Below are positions 1 through 8,599 of a stretch of 15,224 nucleotides of DNA, one piece after another (within the stretch, counting starts at the first letter, position 1; each line of letters begins with the position of its first letter). The translations under genes and the position numbers were made by a program. Under the pieces are notes generated by a model that worked only from the letters and a program-made list of their open reading frames with translations, searched no databases and had not been told where the DNA came from. The DNA comes from Firmicutes bacterium UBA1191 (GTDB taxonomy: Bacteria > Bacillota > Clostridia > Peptostreptococcales > Anaerovoracaceae), in contig DBYH01000001.1 of assembly GCA_002310095.1 (NCBI GenBank), positions 7,628-22,851 of the forward strand. The letters run 5' to 3'.

Positions 1-782
1 ACTGCGTGGCGATGTGCGTCAACGATATAATCTGCGGCGGAGCGAAGCCACTCTTTTTCCTCGACTACATCGCCTGCGGCAAGAACGTTCCCGAGAGAAT
101 GGAAGCCATCGTCAAAGGCGTCTGCGACGGATGCGTGCAGTCCGGCGCGGCTCTAATCGGCGGCGAGACGGCGGAGATGCCGGGCTTCTATCCTGAAGAC
201 GAGTACGACCTGGCCGGCTACGTAACAGGCGTGGTCGACAAGGACAAGATAATAGACAACGAAACAATGGCGGAGGGAGATGTGGTGATCGCCCTGCCTT
301 CAAGCGGCGTTCACTCCAACGGCTTCTCCCTGGTCAGAAGAGTTTTTGACGTTGAGAATTCCGACATCAAGTCGCCGGTTCCGGAACTGGGCGGCAAGTC
401 CATCGGCGAGACTCTCCTGACGCCGACCAGAATATACGTCAAGCCGGTGCTCAGACTCATCGATGAAGTCAGAGTCAAGGGTATCTCCCACATCACCGGC
501 GGCGGTTTTTACGAGAACATTCCGAGGAGCATACCGGACGGCCTTTGCGCGAAGATCGACAAGGCTTCCGTCAAGGTGCTCCCGATTTTTAACCTCATCG
601 CCGAGCGCGGCGGCATCACGGAGCGCGACATGTTCAACACCTTCAACATGGGTGTTGGAATGAGCATCGTGGTAGCGGCAGAGGACGCTGACAGGGCTCT
701 CGAAGTCCTGCGGGCCGAGGGCGAAGAGCCGTACATCATCGGCGAAATAGTAAAAGGCAAAGGCAAGATAGAGCTTGTCTAG
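1..782 (+). CDS. purM: Phosphoribosylformylglycinamidine cyclo-ligase (AIR synthetase), 5' end missing
   Basis: PurM closes FGAM to AIR using ATP, in the cytosol, as the fifth step of purine synthesis. The frame is already open at base 3 (reading Cys-Val-Ala-Met-Cys-Val-Asn-Asp), so the gene runs off the left edge. Compared with the usual 340-350 residues, roughly the first 85-90 are missing, including the N-terminal glycine-rich part. Family motifs visible are MCVNDI near the edge, GGETAEMPGFY (about 168-204), the GVHSNGFSLVRR segment (about 306-341) and HITGGGFYENIPR (about 490-528). The C-terminal FNTFNMGVGM segment (about 634-663) is also present. The GTG at 6 is internal and not a start. 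The TAG stop supplies the first bases of the purN ribosome binding site, which fits tight operon packing. Identification is secure; only the start and promoter lie outside the window. Confidence 0.97.
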   Translation, partial: CVAMCVNDIICGGAKPLFFLDYIACGKNVPERMEAIVKGVCDGCVQSGAALIGGETAEMPGFYPEDEYDLAGYVTGVVDKDKIIDNETMAEGDVVIALPSSGVHSNGFSLVRRVFDVENSDIKSPVPELGGKSIGETLLTPTRIYVKPVLRLIDEVRVKGISHITGGGFYENIPRSIPDGLCAKIDKASVKVLPIFNLIAERGGITERDMFNTFNMGVGMSIVVAAEDADRALEVLRAEGEEPYIIGEIVKGKGKIELV

Positions 783-787
783 GAGGC
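780..787 (+). promoter_or_regulatory. Ribosome binding site of purN overlapping the purM stop
   Basis: The sequence TAGGAGGC fuses the purM stop codon TAG (780-782) with an AGGAGG Shine-Dalgarno core at 781-786, four bases before the purN ATG at 791. Terminating purM ribosomes sit on this site, so translational coupling is likely (inference). Confidence 0.75.
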
Positions 788-790
788 ACC

Positions 791-1429
791 ATGTCAGACG
801 CATTAAATGCTAATGCAAAAGCAAAAATAGCCGTTCTTGTTTCAGGTGGCGGCACCAATCTGCAGGCCCTCATAGACGCCGAAAAGAGCGGCATCCTGAA
901 GAGCGGGACGATCAGGCTGGTCATCTCCAACAGGAAGGACGCCTACGCCCTCGAAAGAGCGGCGAAAGCCGGCATTGAAGCCTTTGCATTAACGAAAAAA
1001 AGCTGCGGAGGCCAGGAAGGTTTTGAGCGCAGACTGATTGAAGAGATCGACAGCCGCGGCATCGACCTGATCATCCTGGCGGGATTCATGAGCATACTCA
1101 GCGAGGACTTCACCAGGCATTTCGACCACAGGATCATCAACGTGCATCCGGCGCTGATCCCATCCTTCTGCGGCAAGGGATTCTACGGACTGCTGGTACA
1201 TGAAGCGGCCCTCGAAAAGGGAGTCAAGGTCACCGGCGCCACGGTCCACTTCGTCAACGAAATACCGGACGGCGGCGAGATAATCATGCAGAAAGCAGTC
1301 GAAGTGAAGGAGGGCGACACTCCTGAAACACTTCAGAGGCGCGTCATGGAGGAAGCCGAGTGGATCATTCTGCCGGCGTCGGCCGAGAAGATCTGCGCCG
1401 AAATGTGCCAAAAGGGACGGTCCGTTTGA
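791..1429 (+). CDS. purN: Phosphoribosylglycinamide formyltransferase (GAR transformylase)
   Basis: PurN transfers a formyl group from 10-formyl-tetrahydrofolate to GAR, giving FGAR. The 212-residue length is normal for the family. The N-terminal half shows the substrate loop SGGGTNLQAL (residues 18-27). The catalytic centre of the formyltransferase fold is intact: Asn117 and His119 in INVHP, and Asp160 in IPDGGEI, matching the Asn/His/Asp triad described for E. coli PurN. The loop SFCGKGFYGL (125-134) replaces the more familiar SFPGKG form, a variant I associate with Firmicutes homologues. The ATG is set by an AGGAGG site four bases upstream. It lies 8 nt after purM and is followed by purO. 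Only the first 10 residues look poorly conserved. Confidence 0.97.
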   Translation: MSDALNANAKAKIAVLVSGGGTNLQALIDAEKSGILKSGTIRLVISNRKDAYALERAAKAGIEAFALTKKSCGGQEGFERRLIEEIDSRGIDLIILAGFMSILSEDFTRHFDHRIINVHPALIPSFCGKGFYGLLVHEAALEKGVKVTGATVHFVNEIPDGGEIIMQKAVEVKEGDTPETLQRRVMEEAEWIILPASAEKICAEMCQKGRSV

Positions 1430-1450
1430 CACATTGGAAATAATTGTAAT

Positions 1451-1455
1451 GGAGG
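1451..1455 (+). promoter_or_regulatory. Ribosome binding site that favours the purO start at 1467
   Basis: GGAGG at 1451-1455 is the only good Shine-Dalgarno core near the start of purO. It lies 11 nt before the ATG at 1467, rather long but usable. It lies inside or after the other in-frame candidates (TTG 1434, ATG 1449), so it argues against them. Confidence 0.5.
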
Positions 1456-1466
1456 ATCAGATACAG

Positions 1467-2180
1467 ATGGATGTTTACAAGGTAGATACGTTTACAGACA
1501 GGGTGAAGGGTAATTCCTACGTGGGCCGCGGCATCGTGACGGGCATGACTCCGTCGGGCAGGGCGGCCAGCGCCTATTTCATCATGGGCAGGAGCGCCAA
1601 CAGCAGGAACAGGGTTTTCACCATCCGCGACGGGGCGGTTTTCACCGAGCCTTTCGACGCGTCAAAGGTCGAGGACCCGAGCCTCATCATCTACGCGGCA
1701 ATCAGAGAATACGGAGACAGCCTGATCGTCACCAACGGCGACCAGACGGATACCATATACGAGGGACTCGAGAAGGGGCTTTCTTTTTCAAAGGCGCTGG
1801 AGAGCAGGGAGTTCGAGCCTGACGCTCCGAACCTGACGCCGAGAATCAGCAGCATCACTGACCTGGCCGGCGGCGACTACGAGATGAGCATTCTCAAGAG
1901 CGCCGATGCTGAAGGGACCGCGTGCAACAGGTACACTTTCTCCTACAAGGCCATTCCGGGTCTGGGGCACTTCCTCCACACGTACGTGCAGGATGGATCG
2001 CCGCTGCCGACTTTTCAGGGTGAGCCGGAGAGGGTAGTCATATCTGAGGACATCGACGCCTTTACGGAAGAAATATGGAACGCCCTCGACGAGGACAACA
2101 GGATTTCCCTCTACGTCAGATTCACTGAGCTGGAGGGCGGGGAATACGAAGAGAGACTGGTAAACAGAAATCAGAAGTAG
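1467..2180 (+). CDS. purO: PurO-type (archaeal-like) IMP cyclohydrolase
   Basis: The product closes FAICAR to IMP, the last step of the pathway. The 237-residue protein matches the PurO/IMP_cyclohyd family first known from methanogens and not the N-terminal domain of bacterial PurH. Visible family blocks are GNSYVGRG (15-22), FIMGRSANSRNRVF (38-51), the SLIIYAAIR segment (72-80), VTNGDQTDTI (88-97) and NLTPRI (122-127). The last three correspond to YNCIR, SNGSHTDTI and NTPRI in Methanothermobacter PurO as I remember it. It is somewhat longer than the roughly 200-residue archaeal forms. The start is uncertain: TTG 1434 and ATG 1449 are in frame upstream, but the ribosome binding site and homologous region favour 1467. 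It sits 37 nt after purN and 25 nt before the AICAR transformylase gene, exactly the partner it needs. Function is inferred from family and context. Confidence 0.9.
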   Translation: MDVYKVDTFTDRVKGNSYVGRGIVTGMTPSGRAASAYFIMGRSANSRNRVFTIRDGAVFTEPFDASKVEDPSLIIYAAIREYGDSLIVTNGDQTDTIYEGLEKGLSFSKALESREFEPDAPNLTPRISSITDLAGGDYEMSILKSADAEGTACNRYTFSYKAIPGLGHFLHTYVQDGSPLPTFQGEPERVVISEDIDAFTEEIWNALDEDNRISLYVRFTELEGGEYEERLVNRNQK

Positions 2181-2205
2181 CAAATCAGACTGAAAGGTGA
2201 CTGAC

Positions 2206-3390
2206 ATGAACGAACTGAAACTCAAATACGGATGCAACCCGAATCAGACCGAGGCGAAGATATACATGGCCGACGGTTCGGATCTGCCGATCCAGATTCT
2301 GAACGGCAGGCCGGGATACATCAATTTCCTCGACGCCTTCAACGCGTGGCAGCTTGTTAAGGAACTGAAGGAGGCCACGGGAATGCCGGCGGCCACGTCC
2401 TTCAAGCACGTCAGCCCGACGTCGGCGGCCATAGGCAGACCTCTTACTGAAAAGATGAAGAAGGCATACTTCGTAGACGACATCAAGGGACTGGACGAAT
2501 CGCCAATCGCCTGCGCCTACGCCAGGGCCAGGGGCACGGACAGACTCTGCTCTTTCGGGGATTTCATAGCACTCTCCGACGTGTGCGACGAGGCGACAGC
2601 CCGCATAATCAAGCGTGAGGTCTCAGACGGAGTCATCGCTCCGGGCTACACGGAAAAGGCTCTTGAGATGCTCAGCAAAAAGAAGAACGGAAACTACAAT
2701 GTGATCCAGATCGATCCGGATTACAGCGCCGAGGGACAGGAAACGAGACAGGTCTTCGGCATCAATTTCGAACAGACCCACAACGACATTAAAATCGGAC
2801 CGGACCTTCTCGAAAACATAGTAACTGAAAACAAGGATCTTCCTGACGACATCAAGGAAGATCTCATCATAGCAATGATTGCCCTCAAGTACACCCAGTC
2901 CAATTCAGTGTGCTTCGCGCGGGACGGTCAGTGCATCGGAATCGGCGCGGGACAGCAGTCCAGGATCCACTGCACCAGGCTCGCCGGCAGCAAGGCGGAC
3001 ACCTGGTATTTGAGGATGCACGACAAAGTGCTGAACCTGCCTTTTAAGGAAAAGCTTCCGCGCGCGGTCAGGGACAACGCCATCGACGGCTATATCAACG
3101 AGTACGAAGAGGACGTGTGCGCCGAGGGCAACTGGCAGAAGTACTTCAGCGTACAGCCTGAACCGCTGACGGCTGAGGAGAAGAGAGAGTATCTCGATCA
3201 GCAGACCGGCGGCGTTCTGGCGTCCGACGCTTTCTTCCCATTTGGTGACAGCATAGAGAGGGCAAAGGCAAGCGGAGTTTCATACGTTGTCGAGGCAGGC
3301 GGCTCCGTAAGGGACGACGAGGTCATCGAGGCGGCCGACAAGTACAACATGGTAATGATATTCAACAAGGTGAGACTGTTCCACCACTAA
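2206..3390 (+). CDS. purH: AICAR transformylase (PurH-like, transformylase domain only)
   Basis: The enzyme formylates AICAR to FAICAR with 10-formyl-tetrahydrofolate. The 394-residue product corresponds only to the C-terminal transformylase part of bifunctional PurH (about 520 residues); no cyclohydrolase domain is present. Lys67-His68 in FKHVSP align with the catalytic Lys-His pair of PurH. SNSVCFARDG (232-241) supplies the conserved Asn, followed by GIGAGQQSR (245-253). The end, ASDAFFPFGDSIERA (339-353) to GGSVRDDEVI (365-374) and FNKVRLFHH, is highly typical. Two departures are seen: the usual KHANPCG is KHVSPTS, and about 75 residues separate SRIHCTRLAGSKAD from ASDAFFPF where E. coli PurH has about ten. 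The ATG is chosen because AAGGTGA lies five bases upstream; the GTG at 2197 overlaps that site. Such stand-alone forms have also been called PurV, if I recall correctly. Confidence 0.93.
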   Translation: MNELKLKYGCNPNQTEAKIYMADGSDLPIQILNGRPGYINFLDAFNAWQLVKELKEATGMPAATSFKHVSPTSAAIGRPLTEKMKKAYFVDDIKGLDESPIACAYARARGTDRLCSFGDFIALSDVCDEATARIIKREVSDGVIAPGYTEKALEMLSKKKNGNYNVIQIDPDYSAEGQETRQVFGINFEQTHNDIKIGPDLLENIVTENKDLPDDIKEDLIIAMIALKYTQSNSVCFARDGQCIGIGAGQQSRIHCTRLAGSKADTWYLRMHDKVLNLPFKEKLPRAVRDNAIDGYINEYEEDVCAEGNWQKYFSVQPEPLTAEEKREYLDQQTGGVLASDAFFPFGDSIERAKASGVSYVVEAGGSVRDDEVIEAADKYNMVMIFNKVRLFHH

Positions 3391-3412
3391 AAGCTTCATC
3401 AGGAGAGTAAAA

Positions 3413-4684
3413 ATGAAAGTAATGGTAGTAGGCGGCGGTGGCCGCGAGCACGCGATAATAAAAGGTCTTAAGAAGAGCCCGAAGGTGGACGTGATCTACG
3501 CTCTGCCGGGAAACGGCGGCATTGCCGCTGACGCCGAGTGCGTAGACATCGGCGCCAAGGATCTTGAAGGCATAAAGAAATTCGCCGTCGAGCAGAGTAT
3601 CGACTACGCGGTTGTCGCTCCCGACGATCCTCTGGCCATGGGATGCGTTGACGTCCTGGAGGCCGAGGGAATCAGGTGCTTCGGACCGGACAAGAAGGCC
3701 GCCGTCATCGAGGCGAGCAAGGTCTTCTCCAAGGACCTCATGAAGAAGTACGGCATACCGACCGCGGCGTACGAAGTCTTTGAGGAGATGCAGCCCGCTC
3801 TGGATTATCTGCAGACAGCGCCTATACCGACCGTAATAAAAGCCGACGGACTGGCTCTCGGAAAGGGCGTCATCATCGCCGAGACGAGAGATGACGCAAA
3901 GGCAGCCGTGCGCAGCATGATGGAAGAGAAGAAATTCGGCGACAGCGGATCGCGTGTTGTGATCGAGGAGTTCCTGACAGGCCCTGAGGTTTCGGTCCTT
4001 TCATTCACCGACGGCCACACGGTGGTTCCGATGATCTCATCCCAGGACCACAAGAGAGCCCTGGACGGAGACAAGGGACTCAACACAGGCGGCATGGGAA
4101 CTGTGGCGCCGAACCCATACTATACAGAAGAAGTGGCTGACCGCTGCATGAAGGAGATATTCCAGCCGACCATCGAAGCGATGGTAGCCGAGGGAAGGCC
4201 GTTCAAAGGCTGCCTTTACTTCGGCCTCATGATCACGGAAGACGGTCCGAAGGTAATCGAGTACAACTGCCGATTCGGGGATCCTGAAGCCCAGGTCGTA
4301 TTGCCTTTGCTTGAGAGCGATCTGCTGACTGTCATGGAAGCCGTGACTGATGAGAAACTGGCGGAGACCGAGGTGAAGTTCTCGGCGGACAGCGCCTGCT
4401 GCGTCGTTGTGGCGTCGGGCGGATATCCGCTGGAATACAAGAAGGGATGCGAGATCACAATGGGCGAACTCGCCGGAAACACTGAGGTGTTCGTCGCGGG
4501 CGCGAAGCTCGAGGACGGAAAACTCCTCACATCCGGCGGCAGGGTTCTGGGCGTAACCAGCGTCGCGCCGACCCTTGAGGAAGCCATTGACACAGCATAC
4601 GAGAACGCGGCGAAGATCACCTTCGAGAACGCGTATTACAGAAAAGACATCGGCGCGAGGGCGCTGAAGGCGGGGAGGAAGTAA
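3413..4684 (+). CDS. purD: Phosphoribosylamine-glycine ligase (GAR synthetase)
   Basis: PurD joins phosphoribosylamine and glycine with ATP, the second step of the pathway. The 423-residue length is normal. The N-terminal domain opens with VVGGGGREHA (5-14). The ATP-grasp core follows: IKADGLALGKGVIIAE (about 142-157), SRVVIEEFLTGPEVS, the glycine-rich RALDGDKGLNTGGMG segment (about 214-228) and VIEYNCRFGDPEAQ (281-294). The Glu/Asn of that last block bind metal in ATP-grasp enzymes. A C-terminal domain ends in the expected ALEEAIDTAYENAAKI-type helix. AGGAG at 3401-3405, seven bases before the ATG, fixes the start. The gene follows the AICAR transformylase by 22 nt and its stop lies one base before the purL ATG. 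Nothing looks broken. Confidence 0.98.
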   Translation: MKVMVVGGGGREHAIIKGLKKSPKVDVIYALPGNGGIAADAECVDIGAKDLEGIKKFAVEQSIDYAVVAPDDPLAMGCVDVLEAEGIRCFGPDKKAAVIEASKVFSKDLMKKYGIPTAAYEVFEEMQPALDYLQTAPIPTVIKADGLALGKGVIIAETRDDAKAAVRSMMEEKKFGDSGSRVVIEEFLTGPEVSVLSFTDGHTVVPMISSQDHKRALDGDKGLNTGGMGTVAPNPYYTEEVADRCMKEIFQPTIEAMVAEGRPFKGCLYFGLMITEDGPKVIEYNCRFGDPEAQVVLPLLESDLLTVMEAVTDEKLAETEVKFSADSACCVVVASGGYPLEYKKGCEITMGELAGNTEVFVAGAKLEDGKLLTSGGRVLGVTSVAPTLEEAIDTAYENAAKITFENAYYRKDIGARALKAGRK

Positions 4685-4685
4685 G

Positions 4686-7600
4686 ATGGTTTACAGAGTA
4701 TTCGTCGAGAAGAGAGAAGCCGTAGCCAGCGAAGCAAAGGCGCTCCTTTCGGAGATCAGGACGTTCCTGGGGATAAGTTCCGTCGAGAAGATACGGATCT
4801 TCAACAGGTACGACGTCGAGGGAATCTCGGAGGAACTCTTCGAGGAATGCATCGGAAGCGTTTTTTCAGAGCCTCAGGTAGACGACGTCTACAGATGGAC
4901 GGGCGACGAGGAGACTTTCAAAGAGATGGGCGACGCGGTGTTCGCGGTCGAGGCTCTGCCGGGACAGTACGACCAGAGAGCCGACTCAGCGGCACAGTGC
5001 ATCCAGATCATCTCGCAGCAGGAGAGACCGCTCGTGGCCTGCGCCAAGGTCTATCTGCTGACGGGGAAGATTTCTCCTGAGGAACTTCAGCAGATCATCA
5101 GCTACGTCATCAACCCTGTGGAGATGAGACAGGCGGCTCTCGACATGCCGGAAACTCTGAAGGTCGAATACGAACTTCCGCAGACCGTCGAGTCAATCGA
5201 GGGATTCAACGACATGGATGACGAGGCCCTGCGCCGGTTCATCGCGGACAGAGGTCTTGCCATGGACGAGGGCGACATCCACGTCTGCCAGGACTACTTC
5301 AGAAGCGAGGGACGCGTTCCTACAATCACTGAAATCAAGATGATCGACACCTACTGGTCCGATCACTGCAGACATACGACATTCAACACCATAATCGACA
5401 GCATCGAGTTCGAGGACGAGACGCTCCAGGCGGCATACGCCGACTACATGAAGACCCGCGAAGATCTTGGCAGGACCAAGCCGGTCACACTTATGGATCT
5501 GGGTACTATCGCTGCAAAGGCATTAAAGGCCGCGGGCAAGATGGAGGGTCTGGACGAGTCCGAAGAGATCAACGCGTGTACGGTCAAAATCAAGGCGACC
5601 ATCAACGGGGAGCCGGAAGACTGGCTTTTGCTTTTCAAAAATGAAACCCACAACCATCCGACTGAGATCGAGCCTTTCGGCGGCGCTGCCACATGCATAG
5701 GCGGAGCCATCAGAGACCCGCTCTCGGGAAGAGCCTACGTTTACACGGCCATGAGGATCACCGGCGCGGCCGATCCGAGAAGGCCTCTCGACCAGACAAT
5801 GAAAGGCAAGCTGCCGCAGAGAAAGATTGTCACTTCGGCGGCTGACGGTTACTCCTCATACGGAAACCAGATCGGCGTTTCCACCGGTCTCGTTCAGGAG
5901 ATATACCACGACGGATACGCGGCCAAGAGAATGGAACTTGGCGCTGTAATCGGCGCGGCTCCGGCTGAAAACGTAGTCCGTGAGAGACCGGCTCCGGGAG
6001 ACATCATCATTCTCCTGGGCGGCAGGACGGGACGCGACGGCTGCGGCGGAGCGACGGGCTCATCCAAGTCACATGACCTTTCGTCACTTGAAAGCTGCGG
6101 AGCCGAGGTCCAGAAGGGCAACGCTCCTGAGGAGAGGAAGCTGCAGAGGCTGTTCAGAAACGGCGAAGCTTCCCGCATGATAAAGCGCTGCAACGACTTT
6201 GGAGCGGGCGGTGTTTCCGTAGCCATCGGCGAGCTGGCCGACGGACTGGACATCAACCTGGACGTTGTCCCTAAGAAGTACGAAGGTCTGGACGGTACGG
6301 AGCTGGCCATCAGCGAATCCCAGGAGAGAATGGCGGTGGTCATTGCGGCTTCAGATAAGGAACGCTTCTTCGAAATCGCAGACGCAGAGAACCTGGAGGC
6401 TACAGTTGTCGCGACTGTAACCGAAGAGCCTCGTCTGGTCATGCACTGGAAGGGCAATACCATAGTAGATATCTCGAGGAAGTTCCTCGATTCAAATGGT
6501 GCTGAAAAGCACATAACTGTCAAGGCTGCGGCCGCTGACGAGAGCGCTCTGGAGAAGGCGCTGCCGTGCGGATGCTGCGGCGGTCAGGCAGAAGACGGCG
6601 CCGCGCAGAAGTGCTCATTTGCCGAGTGTCTGAAAGCCCTCGCGGCGGACATCAACGTCTGCTCACAGAAAGGCCTTTCGGAGAAGTTCGACTCCACCAT
6701 CGGAGCCGGAACCGTCGTCATGCCTTTTGGCGGTCAGTACCAGATGACGCCGGCCCAGAGCATGGTCCAGAAGATCTCCGTTGAGGACGCCGTATCCGAC
6801 ACCTGCTCGATAATGGCCTGGGGCTACGATCCGTATATCTCGGAAAAGAGCCCGTACCACGGCGCCTACCTGGCAGTTGTTGATTCGGTAGCCAAGCTCA
6901 TAGCCGCGGGAGGCGGACGTGAGGCCACGTACCTGAGCTTCCAGGAGTACTTCGAGAGACTCGGCAGAGACCCTGAGAGATGGGGCAAGCCTCTGGCCGC
7001 TCTGCTGGGAGCCTTCGAAGCCCAGATGGGACTGGAGGTCGCCGCCATCGGAGGCAAAGACTCCATGAGCGGTTCCTTCGAGGACATCGACGTACCGCCG
7101 ACCCTGGTATCCTTCGCGGTAACTACTGCGGGCGTCGACGACATTATCACAAACGAATTCAAAGGCAAAGGCCACAAGGTCGTTCTCCTCACTCCTGAGA
7201 AGAACAGCCAGGGCCTGCCTGACATAGACTCACTTAAGAAGGTATTTGAGACAGTCAAGCGCCTCGGAGACGAAGGCCTGATTTGTTCAGCCTACGTTCC
7301 GGGCCACGGCGGCATCGCCGAAGCTGTCATGAAGATGTGCTTCGGAAACATGATCGGCTTCAGGTTCGCTGATGAATTCGGCGGCGCGGACTCCATGAAA
7401 AAGCTCTTAGGCTACTCCTATGGCTCCTTCATCCTCGAAGTGGCAGAGAACGTCGAGGAAGGCGTGCTGCTGGGAGAGACAACCGATGAAACGGCCATCG
7501 CCTTCGGTGGAGAAAAGGTCGACCTGGCGGAGCTCCTGAAGATATACGAGGAGGTTCTCGAGCCGGTCTATCCGTGCAACATCGAAACAAAGCATCAGGA

Positions 7601-8477
7601 CATACCTGATCTGGACTACGCGGGCGGACCTGCCTTTGCATCGGGAGCTGCTGGCGCGGCGATTCTCACCGCGAAACCGAAGGTGCTGATCCCGGCCTTT
7701 CCGGGCACCAACTGCGAATACGATTCGGCTAGAGCCATGGCGGCTGCCGGCGCTGATCCGCAGATCATCGTCATCAGGAACATGACTGCCGACGCCATCA
7801 GCAAGTCCGTCGAGGAATTCTCGGCGGCCCTTGGAGAGGCTCAGATGGTATTCATTCCGGGCGGATTCTCCGGAGGCGACGAGCCTGACGGCTCGGGCAA
7901 GTTCATCACGGCCTTCTTCAGAAACCCTGCGGTCAAGGAAGCTGTCACAGATATGCTGTACGGCCGCGGCGGACTCATGTGCGGAATCTGCAACGGCTTC
8001 CAGGCACTGATCAAGCTGGGTCTTGTGCCTTACGGAAAGATCATGGACACGGACGAGAACTGTCCGACCCTGACCCTCAACGAGATCGGACGTCACCAGT
8101 CGAGACTGGTCAGAATAAGAGTCGCTTCCGACAAGTCGCCTTGGCTGGCGGCAACGAAGGTCGGCGACATCTTCACGGTTCCTGTATCCCATGGCGAAGG
8201 AAGGCTGCTGGCTGACGAGACACTGCTCAGGGAGCTGGCTGCCAACGGACAGATCGCAACCCAGTACGTTGACTTCGAAGGCAGACCATCGGACGACATC
8301 AGGTTCAACCCGAACGGTTCCGTCTACGCCATCGAGGGCATGACGTCACCTGACGGCCGCGTCTTCGGCAAGATGGGCCACGCCGAGAGAACAGGCTACG
8401 GCCTCTACAAGAATGTGGAAGGCAGATACGACATGAAGATGTTCGAATCCGCCGTGAAGTACTTCGGTAGAGGATAA
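4686..8477 (+). CDS. purL: Single-chain phosphoribosylformylglycinamidine synthase (FGAM synthase)
   Basis: PurL converts FGAR, glutamine and ATP to FGAM. This is the large fused form (1263 residues; E. coli about 1295), so separate purS and purQ are not needed. Order of parts: PurS-like N-terminal region; linker with MIDTYWSDHCRHTTF (about 219-233); first PurM-like half with NETHNHPTEIEPFGG (319-333) and the GRTGRDGCGGATGSS block; second PurM-like half with IGAGTVVMPFGGQYQ and the AAIGGKDSMSGSF block; C-terminal glutaminase from about residue 999. The glutaminase triad is intact: Cys1102 in GICNG, His1169 and Glu1171 in PVSHGEG. Five cysteines cluster at 628, 630, 631, 643 and 648, where the two halves join. 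GGGGAGG at 4672-4678 precedes the ATG by seven bases and sits inside the end of purD. Last gene of the purine operon, followed by a terminator. Confidence 0.98.
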   Translation: MVYRVFVEKREAVASEAKALLSEIRTFLGISSVEKIRIFNRYDVEGISEELFEECIGSVFSEPQVDDVYRWTGDEETFKEMGDAVFAVEALPGQYDQRADSAAQCIQIISQQERPLVACAKVYLLTGKISPEELQQIISYVINPVEMRQAALDMPETLKVEYELPQTVESIEGFNDMDDEALRRFIADRGLAMDEGDIHVCQDYFRSEGRVPTITEIKMIDTYWSDHCRHTTFNTIIDSIEFEDETLQAAYADYMKTREDLGRTKPVTLMDLGTIAAKALKAAGKMEGLDESEEINACTVKIKATINGEPEDWLLLFKNETHNHPTEIEPFGGAATCIGGAIRDPLSGRAYVYTAMRITGAADPRRPLDQTMKGKLPQRKIVTSAADGYSSYGNQIGVSTGLVQEIYHDGYAAKRMELGAVIGAAPAENVVRERPAPGDIIILLGGRTGRDGCGGATGSSKSHDLSSLESCGAEVQKGNAPEERKLQRLFRNGEASRMIKRCNDFGAGGVSVAIGELADGLDINLDVVPKKYEGLDGTELAISESQERMAVVIAASDKERFFEIADAENLEATVVATVTEEPRLVMHWKGNTIVDISRKFLDSNGAEKHITVKAAAADESALEKALPCGCCGGQAEDGAAQKCSFAECLKALAADINVCSQKGLSEKFDSTIGAGTVVMPFGGQYQMTPAQSMVQKISVEDAVSDTCSIMAWGYDPYISEKSPYHGAYLAVVDSVAKLIAAGGGREATYLSFQEYFERLGRDPERWGKPLAALLGAFEAQMGLEVAAIGGKDSMSGSFEDIDVPPTLVSFAVTTAGVDDIITNEFKGKGHKVVLLTPEKNSQGLPDIDSLKKVFETVKRLGDEGLICSAYVPGHGGIAEAVMKMCFGNMIGFRFADEFGGADSMKKLLGYSYGSFILEVAENVEEGVLLGETTDETAIAFGGEKVDLAELLKIYEEVLEPVYPCNIETKHQDIPDLDYAGGPAFASGAAGAAILTAKPKVLIPAFPGTNCEYDSARAMAAAGADPQIIVIRNMTADAISKSVEEFSAALGEAQMVFIPGGFSGGDEPDGSGKFITAFFRNPAVKEAVTDMLYGRGGLMCGICNGFQALIKLGLVPYGKIMDTDENCPTLTLNEIGRHQSRLVRIRVASDKSPWLAATKVGDIFTVPVSHGEGRLLADETLLRELAANGQIATQYVDFEGRPSDDIRFNPNGSVYAIEGMTSPDGRVFGKMGHAERTGYGLYKNVEGRYDMKMFESAVKYFGRG

Positions 8478-8505
8478 AACAGAAAGAAACAGTAAGAAAA
8501 AGGAA

Positions 8506-8535
8506 AAGCGTCCCATTATATGTAATGGGGCGCTT
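8506..8535. terminator. Bidirectional rho-independent terminator between purL and the convergent gene
   Basis: A 13-bp stem (8506-8518 with 8523-8535, one G-T wobble at 8511/8530) closes a 4-nt loop. On the + strand it is followed by TCTTTATT. Read on the - strand it is followed by a run rich in T (complement of 8490-8505). It lies 29 nt after the purL stop and about 80 nt past the stop of the - strand gene, so it can serve both transcripts. Confidence 0.88.
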
Positions 8536-8599
8536 CTTTATTGTGCGTTTAGGCATGATGTTTAGGAAATTCAAACTAAAACCGGTCCGAAGGACATCC

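Noticed and set aside
300..803. 167-codon open frame on the - strand across the purM end and purN start
   Set aside because: Shadow of purM; crosses two real gene ends and lacks a ribosome binding site.
1434..3390. Frameshifted or split bifunctional purH
   Set aside because: The upstream gene is PurO-like and not homologous to the PurH cyclohydrolase domain, and both genes have their own starts and complete domains, so this is not a broken purH.
7407..8192. 261-codon open frame on the - strand inside purL
   Set aside because: It lies opposite the well-conserved PurL glutaminase region, has no ribosome binding site, and its translation is rich in Arg/Ser/Val of the kind produced by reading a high-GC codon pattern backwards.
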